Shown in pieces: positions 17,080 through 25,619 of a stretch of 64,000 bases of DNA; position 1 is the stretch's first letter; each line of letters starts with the position of its first letter. Under the pieces are notes generated by a model, which worked only from the letters and a program-made list of their open reading frames with translations, was not told the origin of the DNA and did no database searches. The DNA comes from Pseudoalteromonas umbrosa (GTDB lineage Bacteria > Pseudomonadota > Gammaproteobacteria > Enterobacterales > Alteromonadaceae), in NCBI RefSeq assembly GCF_030125375.1, contig NZ_JASJUU010000004.1, positions 124,001-188,000 on the forward strand. The letters run 5' to 3'. The position numbers and the translations under genes are program-made.

Positions 17080-17517
17080 TTATGCGGTTTGTAGGGTTGG
17101 CTGAAATTGGTTGTGTAAAAGTGGCTGAAAGTCTCCTGTTGTGCTAACAGAGCCTCCTCTAGTGAGCGAATTGACGACCACTTTGCCGGGTTGTAAATAC
17201 TGTTCTATTACAGGCAAGCACAACTCAGGTTGTGCATCACCACACATAAAAATATCCATGGCGGCAAAGTTATATTCCGGCCAAGTGTGAATAGAGATAT
17301 GACTTTCCGCCAAAATGATCATGCCTGATACACCGCCATTTGTTTCAAATGGGTGTAGGTGAGTTTTCAAAATGGTGGCATTGGCTGCATTAGCACAATC
17401 AATCATCATCTGTTCTATATGTTTTTCACCAATCAGGTTAGAGGCGTCGAATATATCGACAATAATATGCTGACCTAATGGGTTTACTAACTCTGGTTTT
17501 GATGAAGGTATATTCAT
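17080..17517 (-). CDS. speD: S-adenosylmethionine decarboxylase proenzyme (short prokaryotic type)
   Basis: At 145 residues this is the short, self-processing pyruvoyl AdoMetDC (SpeH-like form) rather than the long enterobacterial type. ESHISIHTWPEYNFAAMDIF contains the Glu-Ser cleavage site that yields the pyruvoyl group and the His used in processing; the following FMCGD Cys is the catalytic acid. The N-terminus HIIVDIFDASN fits the family. It is first in the speD-speE operon. Confidence 0.92.
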   Translation of the reverse strand: MNIPSSKPELVNPLGQHIIVDIFDASNLIGEKHIEQMMIDCANAANATILKTHLHPFETNGGVSGMIILAESHISIHTWPEYNFAAMDIFMCGDAQPELCLPVIEQYLQPGKVVVNSLTRGGSVSTTGDFQPLLHNQFQPTLQTA

Positions 17518-18271
17518 GCTTTTACTCTGTGTTCTGTTTTAATGTGGCTTTACAATTTTGCCTTTTTCATTACTAATGCAGTGATAAGGGCGTCAAGTTG
17601 ACAGCCAGATCACAGGGGCAGGGAAGTTTCATCATTGATGATTTCCAAGTGCAGACATTGCAGCATTGAAATGTGCAACGATTGTGGAAAAACCACGGTT
17701 CAGTAAAAAGTGCGTTTATACTCGTTTTAAAGTCATTGTTCTTATTCGGCTTGAATAGCCTTGAGTAAGGTGGCTGTGTTTGAACACATTATGAGCGACT
17801 TAATTAATAACTTATTTCTTAATCTATAAATCACCACAAATAACGATGTAAATTCATCGCAAAGTGCGTTGGATCAAAGTGTTTTACTCAATGTTTTATA
17901 TAAAAACTCTAAGTACTATAGCTAGGAGGGTTTCAAAGACCATTTAATACGGCTTTTTTTGTTGTCTGTATTTGGCGATTTATTACTTTCCACACTTTAT
18001 TATTAAATAATATATGCGAACCTTCGTCATGGTTATAGATAAAATAAATGATATTTTTATCAGGCTTATATTGAGTGAAAATTAACAAAGTGATGTTGTC
18101 TCAGTGATGTAGTGGAGTTTGCTTTTCTCTAAATGATTTCAAATATTTTGTTAGATGGGATTATTAATATATTTATATTAATGCGATTTTCTAATGATTT
18201 TTAATGGTAATTGGTGTTTTTTTAGCTATTGGCACCGCAATGAAAATAAACGTATAAAGGAATAATATACA
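17518..18271. other. Long intergenic region between speD and a secreted protein gene
   Basis: About 750 AT-rich bases between divergent genes. It must hold the speDE promoter and that of the secreted protein. I found no convincing riboswitch, sRNA terminator or repeat. Confidence 0.5.
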
Positions 18272-18661
18272 ATGAAATATTTAAACAAAGCTTTAGCTGC
18301 AAGCGCGCTTCTACTAGGTATGTCTGCAAACCTCGCATCAGCAGCGCAAGTGACGATTACAGAGCAAAATTATGGTGGTGGTATCATCATTGAAAAGCTA
18401 GATGCTGTATTAGACGATAGCCAAGCGGGTACTTTTTCTATGACGGTAAGTGAAAATCACTTTACAGTCAGTGCAACAGATAGCAATGGTCGTAGGTTTA
18501 GTTGCCGTATGAATGGTATTGTTACTTATGACAAGCCTGATTTACTTGAAAAAGTAACGAATATTGCGTCAGCTTTCTCAGCTGGTGATAGAGTGCAAGT
18601 TGAAACTCAAAAAGGCGTTTTACCTCAAAAATGCCACGTCAAAAAAGTCTTAAACTTTTAA
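18272..18661 (+). CDS. Small secreted protein of unknown function
   Basis: This 129-residue protein starts with a typical signal peptide (MKYLNKALAASALLLGMSAN then LASA) cleaved before AQVTITEQNYGGG. The mature part of about 105 residues is beta-rich and has two Cys (FSCRMN and PQKCHVK) that could form one disulfide. AAAGGAATAATATACA before the ATG is the ribosome site and a terminator follows, so it is a single-gene unit. I do not recognise the family. Confidence 0.75.
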   Translation: MKYLNKALAASALLLGMSANLASAAQVTITEQNYGGGIIIEKLDAVLDDSQAGTFSMTVSENHFTVSATDSNGRRFSCRMNGIVTYDKPDLLEKVTNIASAFSAGDRVQVETQKGVLPQKCHVKKVLNF

Positions 18662-18708
18662 TTTAATTTGATGGGTAAACTTGCATAGGCAAGTTGAATT
18701 CTACTTTG

Positions 18709-18734
18709 GGGGCCAGTCTTGCTGGCCCATTTTT
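18709..18734 (+). terminator. Terminator of the secreted protein gene
   Basis: GGGCCAG-TCTTG-CTGGCCC stem followed by ATTTTTA, about 50 bases past the stop codon. Confidence 0.85.
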
Positions 18735-19040
18735 ATCTATGCCTAGTTTGAATACAGGTAACGAATAGGCCTGCTAATCCCCCCTTTGATACCACAATAA
18801 GTATGATACTTTATGAGGATGTGAATTTAGACAAGAGCATCTTTACTGACTAAGATTTGATTGAAAGTGCCTCGCTTTAACTGTCGGTGTACATAAAAGA
18901 GGATGCGGCTGCGACTAATTTCACGTAAAATTACGCTGTTATTTATTGGCATTGACAATAGTACGCGAGCGTACTTTTAGACTCACCTTATTACTCAGCA
19001 AGTTAACGCTCGATAGCGTATGGCTTGTTTGAAGGTTATT
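18735..19040. other. Leader region of the DUF6172 gene
   Basis: This 306-base stretch contains the promoter-like site at 18952-18980. Closer to the gene lies a second short dyad, ACGCT-CGAT-AGCGT (19006-19019), about 20 bases before the chosen ATG. Nothing else is recognisable. Confidence 0.5.
18952..18980 (+). promoter_or_regulatory. Promoter-like site with a palindrome in the spacer
   Basis: TTGACA at 18952-18957 is a consensus -35 element. A 16-bp perfect palindrome AGTACGCGAGCGTACT's arms (AGTACGC-GA-GCGTACT, 18960-18975) fills the spacer up to a weak TTTTAG -10. This placement suits a repressor operator for the gene at 19041. Confidence 0.45.
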
Positions 19041-19349
19041 ATGAAAAAAACATTTGAATTAACTCACCCGAAAGTAAAATTAGCAAGACGTGTAGATGCG
19101 GTTAAATTTGAGATAAAAAAATACCTTAAACGTGAGCGTAATAAAACGCTACCAGAGGGGGCTGACTTTTGGGATTTTGATTGTAAGTTTGGTAACACAG
19201 AAGCTGAAGCTCAGCCTGTACATGTCTCACAAATCAATAAGTTAATAGATCAAACGCAACAAGAAAACCTGACGTCTTTTTATGTTGAAATTTTAGCAAA
19301 AGCGGGTGTACGACAACCACGTATATCTTCGGACGATACTGACCAATAG
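19041..19349 (+). CDS. DUF6172 family protein
   Basis: This 102-residue cytoplasmic protein begins MKKTFELTHPKVKLARRVDA and contains KKYLKRERNKTLPEGADFWD and FDCKFGNTEAEA. I recognise the pattern as the DUF6172 family of short conserved proteobacterial proteins with no known function. I start at the ATG with GAAGG seven bases upstream rather than the one seven codons earlier. A possible operator lies 60-90 bases upstream. Confidence 0.75.
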   Translation: MKKTFELTHPKVKLARRVDAVKFEIKKYLKRERNKTLPEGADFWDFDCKFGNTEAEAQPVHVSQINKLIDQTQQENLTSFYVEILAKAGVRQPRISSDDTDQ

Positions 19350-19711
19350 CACTATATTCAGAGAGTGAAATCAGGAGGGTGATCACATCGTCCTGTTTTA
19401 TCACACTACACAACACTGGCTTTTAAATCTTTAGTGATTTGGTGTGAAATCATACGCCTAATTGACAGCTCATAGCAGCTCTTTTCTCTTCTCAACGTAC
19501 ACGTCACACATTTACAAAGTAAATCACGAGCAAATGCTTTTAACCCTCTGATTTATTGTAACTCCCTTCGATGAAATCAAAATTAAGAGCGATTCGTAAA
19601 TACATAGTTGTACAATTTGTTACAAGAAAGAAATTGATAAGTTGCATTCTTCTTGACAGGTTGAAACCAGAGATGCTAGAAAATAAATTGAACCTAAAAA
19701 AGGAACTTAGT
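19350..19711. other. Leader of the subtilase gene
   Basis: A CAGGA...TCCTG-TTTTA foldback (19372-19399) may end the DUF6172 transcript. The rest is AT-rich. The frame of the protease extends upstream to 19571, but without a ribosome site and with a non-signal-like sequence, so I treat it as leader. Confidence 0.45.
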
Positions 19712-21583
19712 ATGAAAATAAAAAAACAATATTTAGCAGGTTTGGTTTCAGCTCTTTTATCGGTGAATGCACTAGCTACAACAGATCGTGACTATGAGCA
19801 TCGTTGGCTTGATCCAAACGGTGACCCTATGCTGGCTCTGCAGTGGAATTTACTTAATTCGGGTGCACTGAGTAATACGCAATCCGGTGTTGATTTGAAT
19901 CTTTGGCAGACCCACTTGTGGGGCCACACAGGTCAAGATGTCTTGGTTGCCGTGATTGATAGTGGCGTGGACTTGAGCCACAGTGATTTGAGCACTAATA
20001 TGGTTGATGATCCATTAATTGATGCTGTACCTTCAAGTCAATCTGATCATGGTACGATGGTAGCTGGTATTATCGCTGCGGCACAAAATAACATCGGTGT
20101 TCGTGGTGTTGCTCCAGACGCAAAAATGGTGTCATTTACTAATTTCGGTGGCACTTTTGAAAGCCATGAGCAATGGAAAGTAAGCCACGGATTTGATGGT
20201 AATCAATTTGATAACTCAACAGCGGATAGAATTCGAGTTTTTAATAAAAGCTATGGTATGAGTCCTGCTGTCAGTATGCCTTACACCTTTTCGAAAACAG
20301 TGAAAGATGGGCAAGGTAATGATGTCTTGTATTTTAGTCAGCCAGAACAAGAAAAAATTTACGAGACAGTTTCTCTTTCAACAAATTTAGATCCTCGAAC
20401 TGCGGAATATGTACAGGCGAATGGTAATGCATACAACTTTTCACGAGTACATTACTTTGGCGAATATGGGGCCAGCTTTTATGGTTATTCAGTCCCTGTA
20501 GCTGGTAATCATGGTTTGCCTTGGGCAAATGGTAATGTATTTTACACGACTGCTAACTTTTGGAATCTAGCAGTAAGTGCACTTAGTGCAGATGGCGTCT
20601 TGTCTAGCTATTCGACTGTGGGTAGTAATGTATTTCTCACTGCTCCAGGTGGAGGTGATCGATCAACCCCTGGACATGCGACGCCAAAGATCTCTTGTGA
20701 GTTTATCGTTGAGAATCTAGATGCGAATTTTGATTGTAGTCAGCATGATGACTTTACTGTAAGAATGAATGGTACGTCGTCTGCAGCACCAAATACTTCA
20801 GGTGCTATTGCGTTATTAATCTCTGCAGCTGAGCAGCAAAATCATGACTTAACGCCTCGTGATATTCGTCACCTTCTTGCTCAAACCGCAACTAAGATTG
20901 ACCCGACACGTGCTGATATTGAAGTAAATGGTGTGACAGGCCTTGAAGGTTGGTCAACAAATGCTGCAGGGTATGATTTTTCACCTTACTATGGGTTTGG
21001 TCTAGTTGATGTGGATAAAGCGACCGAGCTAGTTCGCCGTTTTGCTATTGAAAACTTGCCATCTGAACTGGTTAAGACCCCATGGTATGGATTGAATAAT
21101 ACTGTCGATGCAATTATCCATGATGACGCCACGCGCACAACAACAGCGAGCATTAAAGTAGATGACGACCTGTTTGTTGAAGGTGTGCAAATCCGTCTCA
21201 ACGCGACACATACTCGTATTTCAGATTTGAAGGTCGAGCTGGAGTCTCCAAATGGTACTCGAAGTATTGTGATGTCACCTTTCAACAACTTAATCGGCCA
21301 ACATCTTGATTTACCAGAGCAGGCACCAGGTAGTGCAGATGGTTATAATGATCACCTGATGTTGAGTTATAAATTCTGGGATGAAAAAGCAAATGCGGGC
21401 AATGGCGAATGGAAGATTCATATTACAGATATGAGCAGTGAGCCGCTGAACTTTGCTTTACATAGAAATGGTACAAGAGAAGTTGTGACGGTTGAAAATA
21501 GTACACAGCCAGGAACACTGGATAGCTGGTCAATTCGTATCTTGGGCCATAAAAACAAAGTGACAAAGAAAAAAGCACTTTAA
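19712..21583 (+). CDS. Secreted subtilisin-like serine protease with P-domain
   Basis: This 623-residue protease starts MKIKKQYLAGLVSALLSVNA (signal peptide) after an AAAGGAACTTAGT ribosome site. The S8 triad is visible: Asp in VLVAVIDSGVDLSHSD, His in DHGTMVAGIIAA, Ser in MNGTSSAAPNTSGAI. A C-terminal proprotein-convertase P-domain follows (SIKVDDDLFVEGVQIRL, ISDLKVELESPNGTRS, NGEWKIHITDMSS). This arrangement resembles kexin-like exoproteases of marine bacteria. The insert of about 130 residues between His and Ser is longer than in subtilisin. Its own terminator shows a single-gene unit. Confidence 0.92.
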   Translation: MKIKKQYLAGLVSALLSVNALATTDRDYEHRWLDPNGDPMLALQWNLLNSGALSNTQSGVDLNLWQTHLWGHTGQDVLVAVIDSGVDLSHSDLSTNMVDDPLIDAVPSSQSDHGTMVAGIIAAAQNNIGVRGVAPDAKMVSFTNFGGTFESHEQWKVSHGFDGNQFDNSTADRIRVFNKSYGMSPAVSMPYTFSKTVKDGQGNDVLYFSQPEQEKIYETVSLSTNLDPRTAEYVQANGNAYNFSRVHYFGEYGASFYGYSVPVAGNHGLPWANGNVFYTTANFWNLAVSALSADGVLSSYSTVGSNVFLTAPGGGDRSTPGHATPKISCEFIVENLDANFDCSQHDDFTVRMNGTSSAAPNTSGAIALLISAAEQQNHDLTPRDIRHLLAQTATKIDPTRADIEVNGVTGLEGWSTNAAGYDFSPYYGFGLVDVDKATELVRRFAIENLPSELVKTPWYGLNNTVDAIIHDDATRTTTASIKVDDDLFVEGVQIRLNATHTRISDLKVELESPNGTRSIVMSPFNNLIGQHLDLPEQAPGSADGYNDHLMLSYKFWDEKANAGNGEWKIHITDMSSEPLNFALHRNGTREVVTVENSTQPGTLDSWSIRILGHKNKVTKKKAL

Positions 21584-21636
21584 CTGTTTTCCTAGCTAAG
21601 AAAATTAATTGCTTAGCTAAATACGAGAGCTGAAGT

Positions 21637-21666
21637 AATGGGGTCATCATCTGGCCCCATTTTTTA
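21637..21666 (+). terminator. Terminator of the subtilase gene
   Basis: ATGGGGTC-ATCATCT-GGCCCCAT followed by TTTTTT. A second stem, TAGCTAAG / CTTAGCTA (21593-21618), lies just before it. Confidence 0.85.
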
Positions 21667-21834
21667 TGCACAATGAATTGTCTGGTTGATGCTTGAGTAT
21701 TTGTAAGTTATGTATAAGTGATACCACAAAAAGTTTTTATTTGAGCCTTGGTAAGGCAAGCAATGATGGGGATAGGCATGAGAAAAATGTGAGGGTAGGT
21801 TAAGAGGTCACCCCCACAATATGAATTACGATTT

Positions 21835-22620
21835 TTAGTTAGCCGCCTGTGGTAGAGTGGCTGCGGTTTTTAATTTGTTTTCTAGTCGTTCCAGCTGTTC
21901 AGCGAGGGCATTTTGCGTCATTTCTAGCTGTGCAATGCTACTGCCAATTTCAACTTGTTTAGCATCACTGCCACGAGAGTGGGACTTTAACTTATCTAAA
22001 TCTGTGTTGATGGATGTCAGTTGGTTTTTAAGGGTTTCGGCAGCTTGCAGTTGCTCTTCTAAAAGTGACAACTTGAATACTAAGTCAGTTTGGCTTTGGG
22101 CGAGTGTATCAACGCGAGTAGCGACACCAGATTGTGTATTAATGTGCTTGCTTTGATTGCTTGCAAGGGTATCTGCTTGCTCTTTTAGCTTTTTGATTTC
22201 AGACTGGTTTCTGCGCCAAGCTGATGCCCAAAGCTTGTCCATTTGTGACCAAAGCTCATCAGTGCGTTCACTTAAGGCTGTTAAGTTTGCTTGCATTGCG
22301 CCTGCTGAAAGACCCATTTCCTCCCCAGTGGCAGAGAGAGTGCGTTCAAGCTCAGCAATGCGTTTTGTTGACTCAATTAACTGTGCTTGTGTGGCTTGGT
22401 TTTGTTGATAGAGGCCATAAGAGCATGCCGCCAAGGCGATTAAAGCTGCGCTGCCAAGCCATGTCATTAAGCCTGATTTTTTAGCCGGTACACTAGGTTG
22501 CTCAGGGTTTTTGTCTGGCAAAGGCGCTTTATTAGATGGGTTGAGGGACTGTTTAAAGGTTTCAACCTGATCTAAGTCGGGCGTAATACTGGGCAATTCA
22601 GGTTCAATTCTTTTATCCAA
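21835..22620 (-). CDS. Single-pass membrane protein with long coiled coil
   Basis: In 261 residues there is a Pro-rich cytoplasmic start (about 1-48), one membrane helix (LMTWLGSAALIALAACSYGL, 51-70) and a long periplasmic coiled coil from about 75 to the end. The coiled coil has heptad-rich runs such as LIESTKRIAELERTLSATGE and QIEIGSSIAQLEMTQNALAEQLERL-like segments. Such proteins act as envelope spacers or scaffolds. The end, KTAATLPQAAN, is flexible. I do not recognise a named family. It stands alone on the minus strand. Confidence 0.7.
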   Translation of the reverse strand: MDKRIEPELPSITPDLDQVETFKQSLNPSNKAPLPDKNPEQPSVPAKKSGLMTWLGSAALIALAACSYGLYQQNQATQAQLIESTKRIAELERTLSATGEEMGLSAGAMQANLTALSERTDELWSQMDKLWASAWRRNQSEIKKLKEQADTLASNQSKHINTQSGVATRVDTLAQSQTDLVFKLSLLEEQLQAAETLKNQLTSINTDLDKLKSHSRGSDAKQVEIGSSIAQLEMTQNALAEQLERLENKLKTAATLPQAAN

Positions 22621-23227
22621 CGCACTTTCCTCTTCTGGGCTCTTTATGGAATAGGGCAGCTTACTCGAAAATTTAAATAGATGGAATCAACAAAGTTTGG
22701 GGGTGAGATAGGTTGGTTGATATTTGAGCTCAACTGCATCGTGCGGTTATGGATTTGATGCAAAAACTGGGACTGAATATATTTAAGCAGTGTTGTGTTG
22801 GCTAGTCACCAACCCAACCAACCCAGAGGGGGGGATGAGTGAATATCATGACGAATTCGTTTCGAAGCAGATGGTATTGGGAATTAAATCACTCAATATG
22901 AATAATATTAATAACTCTATCTTGCGACGTACCGAACAATAGAACCATACTTTTTTATTTCTTATCGTGTCTGTGCAGATGTCATGTGTATATAATTGTT
23001 GGATATTTTTTAATTTTCCTTCTGTGTGCTAGATACCTACAAATGTGAATTTTTTAATAAATGCACTTTTTCCAACATGACTTACTGGCGAGTCGTTCTC
23101 TTCCTGCTACTTTTTTGTATAAACCAGTCAAAAAATCGTAATGATAATTGATTGCACCGCCAAGGATCTATCCGGGGTTTGGGTAGAAGCTTGACTAAAC
23201 GGACTCTTTATTTACAGGCTAGGTACT
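22621..23227. other. Intergenic region before the NHL operon
   Basis: About 600 bases between divergent genes. There is a short CCAACCCAACCAACCCAGAGG run near 22810 and long AT-rich parts. The promoter of the NHL-chemoreceptor operon must be here, but I cannot place it or identify a riboswitch. Confidence 0.5.
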
Positions 23228-25285
23228 ATGGGGATTTCATACCACAGTTACATTGGGGCAACTGTTGATCAGTTACCGCAGCTTCCGTGTTCGACAAGCG
23301 GACACCTTTCATTGAGCACACCAGTCGGCAGTTGTGTTGATAAATTTGGTCGGGTTTGGTTAGCGGATACCGCGCACAATCGGGTGTTGGTATTTGATTC
23401 CAAGATGGATCAAATTTTGGCAAGCTTTGGCACCGTAGGGGCGGGGCCTGAACAATTCAATATGCCCTTTAGGTTAGTTGCGCACCCAGATAAGAACTGG
23501 ATATATGTCACTGATATTGGCAATTTTAGAGTGCATATTCTGTCTTATTCAGAGTCATTAGAGATTAAAACCGTGAAGATCTTTGGTAATGAACCTGAGG
23601 TCGCACTGAGAGGCCCTAACGGTATCGTGGTGCATAATGGTAAGCTATGTGTGGCTGATGAATTCTATGAAGGTCAGCACAGTGAATCTCGATTGGTGAT
23701 TTTTAGTGAAGATGGCCAATTTGAGCGCACAATTGAAGAAATAGTACCTGAAAACGGCGGTGATACGGTGCATTTACTTTGGCCGCAAGGGCTGAGTTTA
23801 GATAAAGATGGCCATATTTACATTTCAAACACGGGCTTTTCGACGGTCGTGCGCTGCGACTGGCAAGGTAGAGGTGTTCCCTTTAGCGCTACAGGCAAAT
23901 GCTACATTGATGGCTTAGCGCTTTCTCGCGGTGTGACAGTGATACAAAATCGTGTATTGATCCCCGGTGGAAAAGCTAATGCGATTTCTGTGTATGACTT
24001 AAATGGCCAATTTATGGGGAGCTTAGATGGCTTTTTTGCGCCGGTACAAATCACCGAATTTAATGACCCGCAAACCATGTTGATAACTGAACCGTTTTTA
24101 GCTTCATTGCAAAAGCATACGGTCAATCTTGCCACGCTCAAAGGCGGAAAGTCACGCTCAACCAAGGTGCTTAAAGCAATTGGGGACGAACGGGATAACC
24201 CCGGCCAGTTGCACTTTGTGACCTCGGTGGTGGGTGATGTGACGCAAACTCAATCGGGCTACTCGAGCAATGCTCCTTTGCTTGAACACTGGATTGAACA
24301 TCAACTTACGTTGCAAGATCAGCTGCTTAAAGTAATGCAGCCACCGGGTTTGCCATCTTGGCTGAGTATTGCCCTGTCAGCGCAAACTGAGTGGGTGCAA
24401 AGGTGGCAGCAAACCATGGTACGTGTTTTTCTTAACGATAAGTTTGATGACCCAGAAGACTTACTCTGGATGATGGACTCAGGCAATTATCAATTACAGG
24501 CCACTGAAGACGGTAAAAGTGATTCAGCCAGACCGATAAGCTTACCCATGCTACCAGGCTCTTTGGGCATTGCAGCTCTGACGCCAAATAAACCGCTGCC
24601 AGGTCAGCTGGATTACAGCGTGCCTTTACTGGTCGTGAGCAACTACCTCAGTGGTATAGTGACCATTTTGCAATATAACGACACCTTGGGGGAACTTGTG
24701 CCTTATACCGTATTTGGTGGTCTTGGCACAGGTGATGAGCAGCTCAACCAACCGCAGGGGATCGCCATCGATCCAACTAATAACGACATTTTAATTGCAG
24801 ATTCGGGTAATAACCGCATTTGTCGCTGGCGACTTTCGGATACCGGTGGGCCATTTTTAGTGCACACTTTCGGTCGCTTAGGCGCTGAGCATGGAGAGTT
24901 TCACACGCCATCCGATATCACCGTCGATGAACAAGGTCAGTGCTTTGTCACGGACCAAAATAACAACCGCATTGAGGTGTTTGACAGTCATGGCAAGTGG
25001 TTACGTAGTTTTGGCAAAGAGGGCTACGGCACCGCAAGTGAAAGCTTTTTACTGCCGACTAGTATTGATCACGAGAATGGCTACTTATTTGTCTCTGATT
25101 TAGTGAATAGAGCCATAAAAGTGTTCAACTGCTCTGGTGAGTTTTTAGAGTCATTCAGTGGGTTTGGCGCTGACAGAGACAAAGGCCAGTTGTGGCTGCC
25201 GTACTTGCTGCATGTAAAAAACAACAAGGTCTACTTACCAGATTGTGCCTTGAATAGAGTCAACGTGTATCAATTTAATATTTAA
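23228..25285 (+). CDS. NHL-repeat beta-propeller protein
   Basis: This 685-residue protein has no signal peptide. NHL blades lie in two groups. The N-terminal group has VDKFGRVWLADTAHNRVLVF, PDKNWIYVTDIGNFRVHIL, HNGKLCVADEF and DKDGHIYISNTG. The C-terminal group has NQPQGIAIDPTNNDILIADS, DEQGQCFVTDQNNNRIEVFD and ENGYLFVSDLVNRAIKVF. A non-NHL region (about 330-470) sits between. NHL propellers usually bind protein, peptide or RNA; a few are enzymes. It is first of three genes with an 82-residue protein and a chemoreceptor, so a role in sensing is possible. Confidence 0.85.
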   Translation: MGISYHSYIGATVDQLPQLPCSTSGHLSLSTPVGSCVDKFGRVWLADTAHNRVLVFDSKMDQILASFGTVGAGPEQFNMPFRLVAHPDKNWIYVTDIGNFRVHILSYSESLEIKTVKIFGNEPEVALRGPNGIVVHNGKLCVADEFYEGQHSESRLVIFSEDGQFERTIEEIVPENGGDTVHLLWPQGLSLDKDGHIYISNTGFSTVVRCDWQGRGVPFSATGKCYIDGLALSRGVTVIQNRVLIPGGKANAISVYDLNGQFMGSLDGFFAPVQITEFNDPQTMLITEPFLASLQKHTVNLATLKGGKSRSTKVLKAIGDERDNPGQLHFVTSVVGDVTQTQSGYSSNAPLLEHWIEHQLTLQDQLLKVMQPPGLPSWLSIALSAQTEWVQRWQQTMVRVFLNDKFDDPEDLLWMMDSGNYQLQATEDGKSDSARPISLPMLPGSLGIAALTPNKPLPGQLDYSVPLLVVSNYLSGIVTILQYNDTLGELVPYTVFGGLGTGDEQLNQPQGIAIDPTNNDILIADSGNNRICRWRLSDTGGPFLVHTFGRLGAEHGEFHTPSDITVDEQGQCFVTDQNNNRIEVFDSHGKWLRSFGKEGYGTASESFLLPTSIDHENGYLFVSDLVNRAIKVFNCSGEFLESFSGFGADRDKGQLWLPYLLHVKNNKVYLPDCALNRVNVYQFNI

Positions 25286-25361
25286 CAAGGACTGTACATC
25301 CGCTATGACTGGACGTGGTATGTAAACATAGCCATGTGTACAGGGAATGCCTGGGGGAATT

Positions 25362-25607
25362 ATGGAAAGTGTATTTAAGCGTGCGCAGGGGAAAAAACTG
25401 TCACACCGCAAATCTCAAGAGTCGAATGGTGTTTGCCAAAAATCAGAGGCAGACTCTAAGCAATTATTACAGCAGTTTCAGGATGTGATTAAGCATGTTG
25501 AAACCAATGCCGAGGATGAAGGGTCGTGCAAAGATGCATTGCGACGCTTGTATACCAGCCATGAGTCCAGCTTTTCTGCTAAGAAAGTGACTGGTCCGCA
25601 CGAGTAA
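25362..25607 (+). CDS. 82-residue hydrophilic protein of the NHL-chemoreceptor operon
   Basis: It starts MESVFKRAQGKKLSHRKSQE behind GGGGGAATT and ends AKKVTGPHE. It is basic at the N-terminus and helical and acidic in the middle (KQLLQQFQDVIKHVETNAED), with two Cys. It is soluble, without signal or membrane segment. It lies 76 bases after the NHL gene and 12 bases before the chemoreceptor gene, so it is surely in the same transcript. I do not recognise a family; an adaptor between the two larger proteins is a guess. Confidence 0.7.
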   Translation: MESVFKRAQGKKLSHRKSQESNGVCQKSEADSKQLLQQFQDVIKHVETNAEDEGSCKDALRRLYTSHESSFSAKKVTGPHE

Positions 25608-25619
25608 CAAGGAGGTGTC

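Noticed and set aside
17518..18271. Riboswitch or sRNA in the long speD upstream region
   Set aside because: No conserved core or terminator-like structure could be identified by eye.
19571..19711. Upstream start of the subtilase
   Set aside because: No ribosome site and the added 47 residues would bury the signal peptide, while the ATG at 19712 has AAAGGAACTTAGT before it.
22157..22408. Plus-strand frames within the coiled-coil protein gene
   Set aside because: They are antisense shadows of the repetitive coiled-coil coding sequence.
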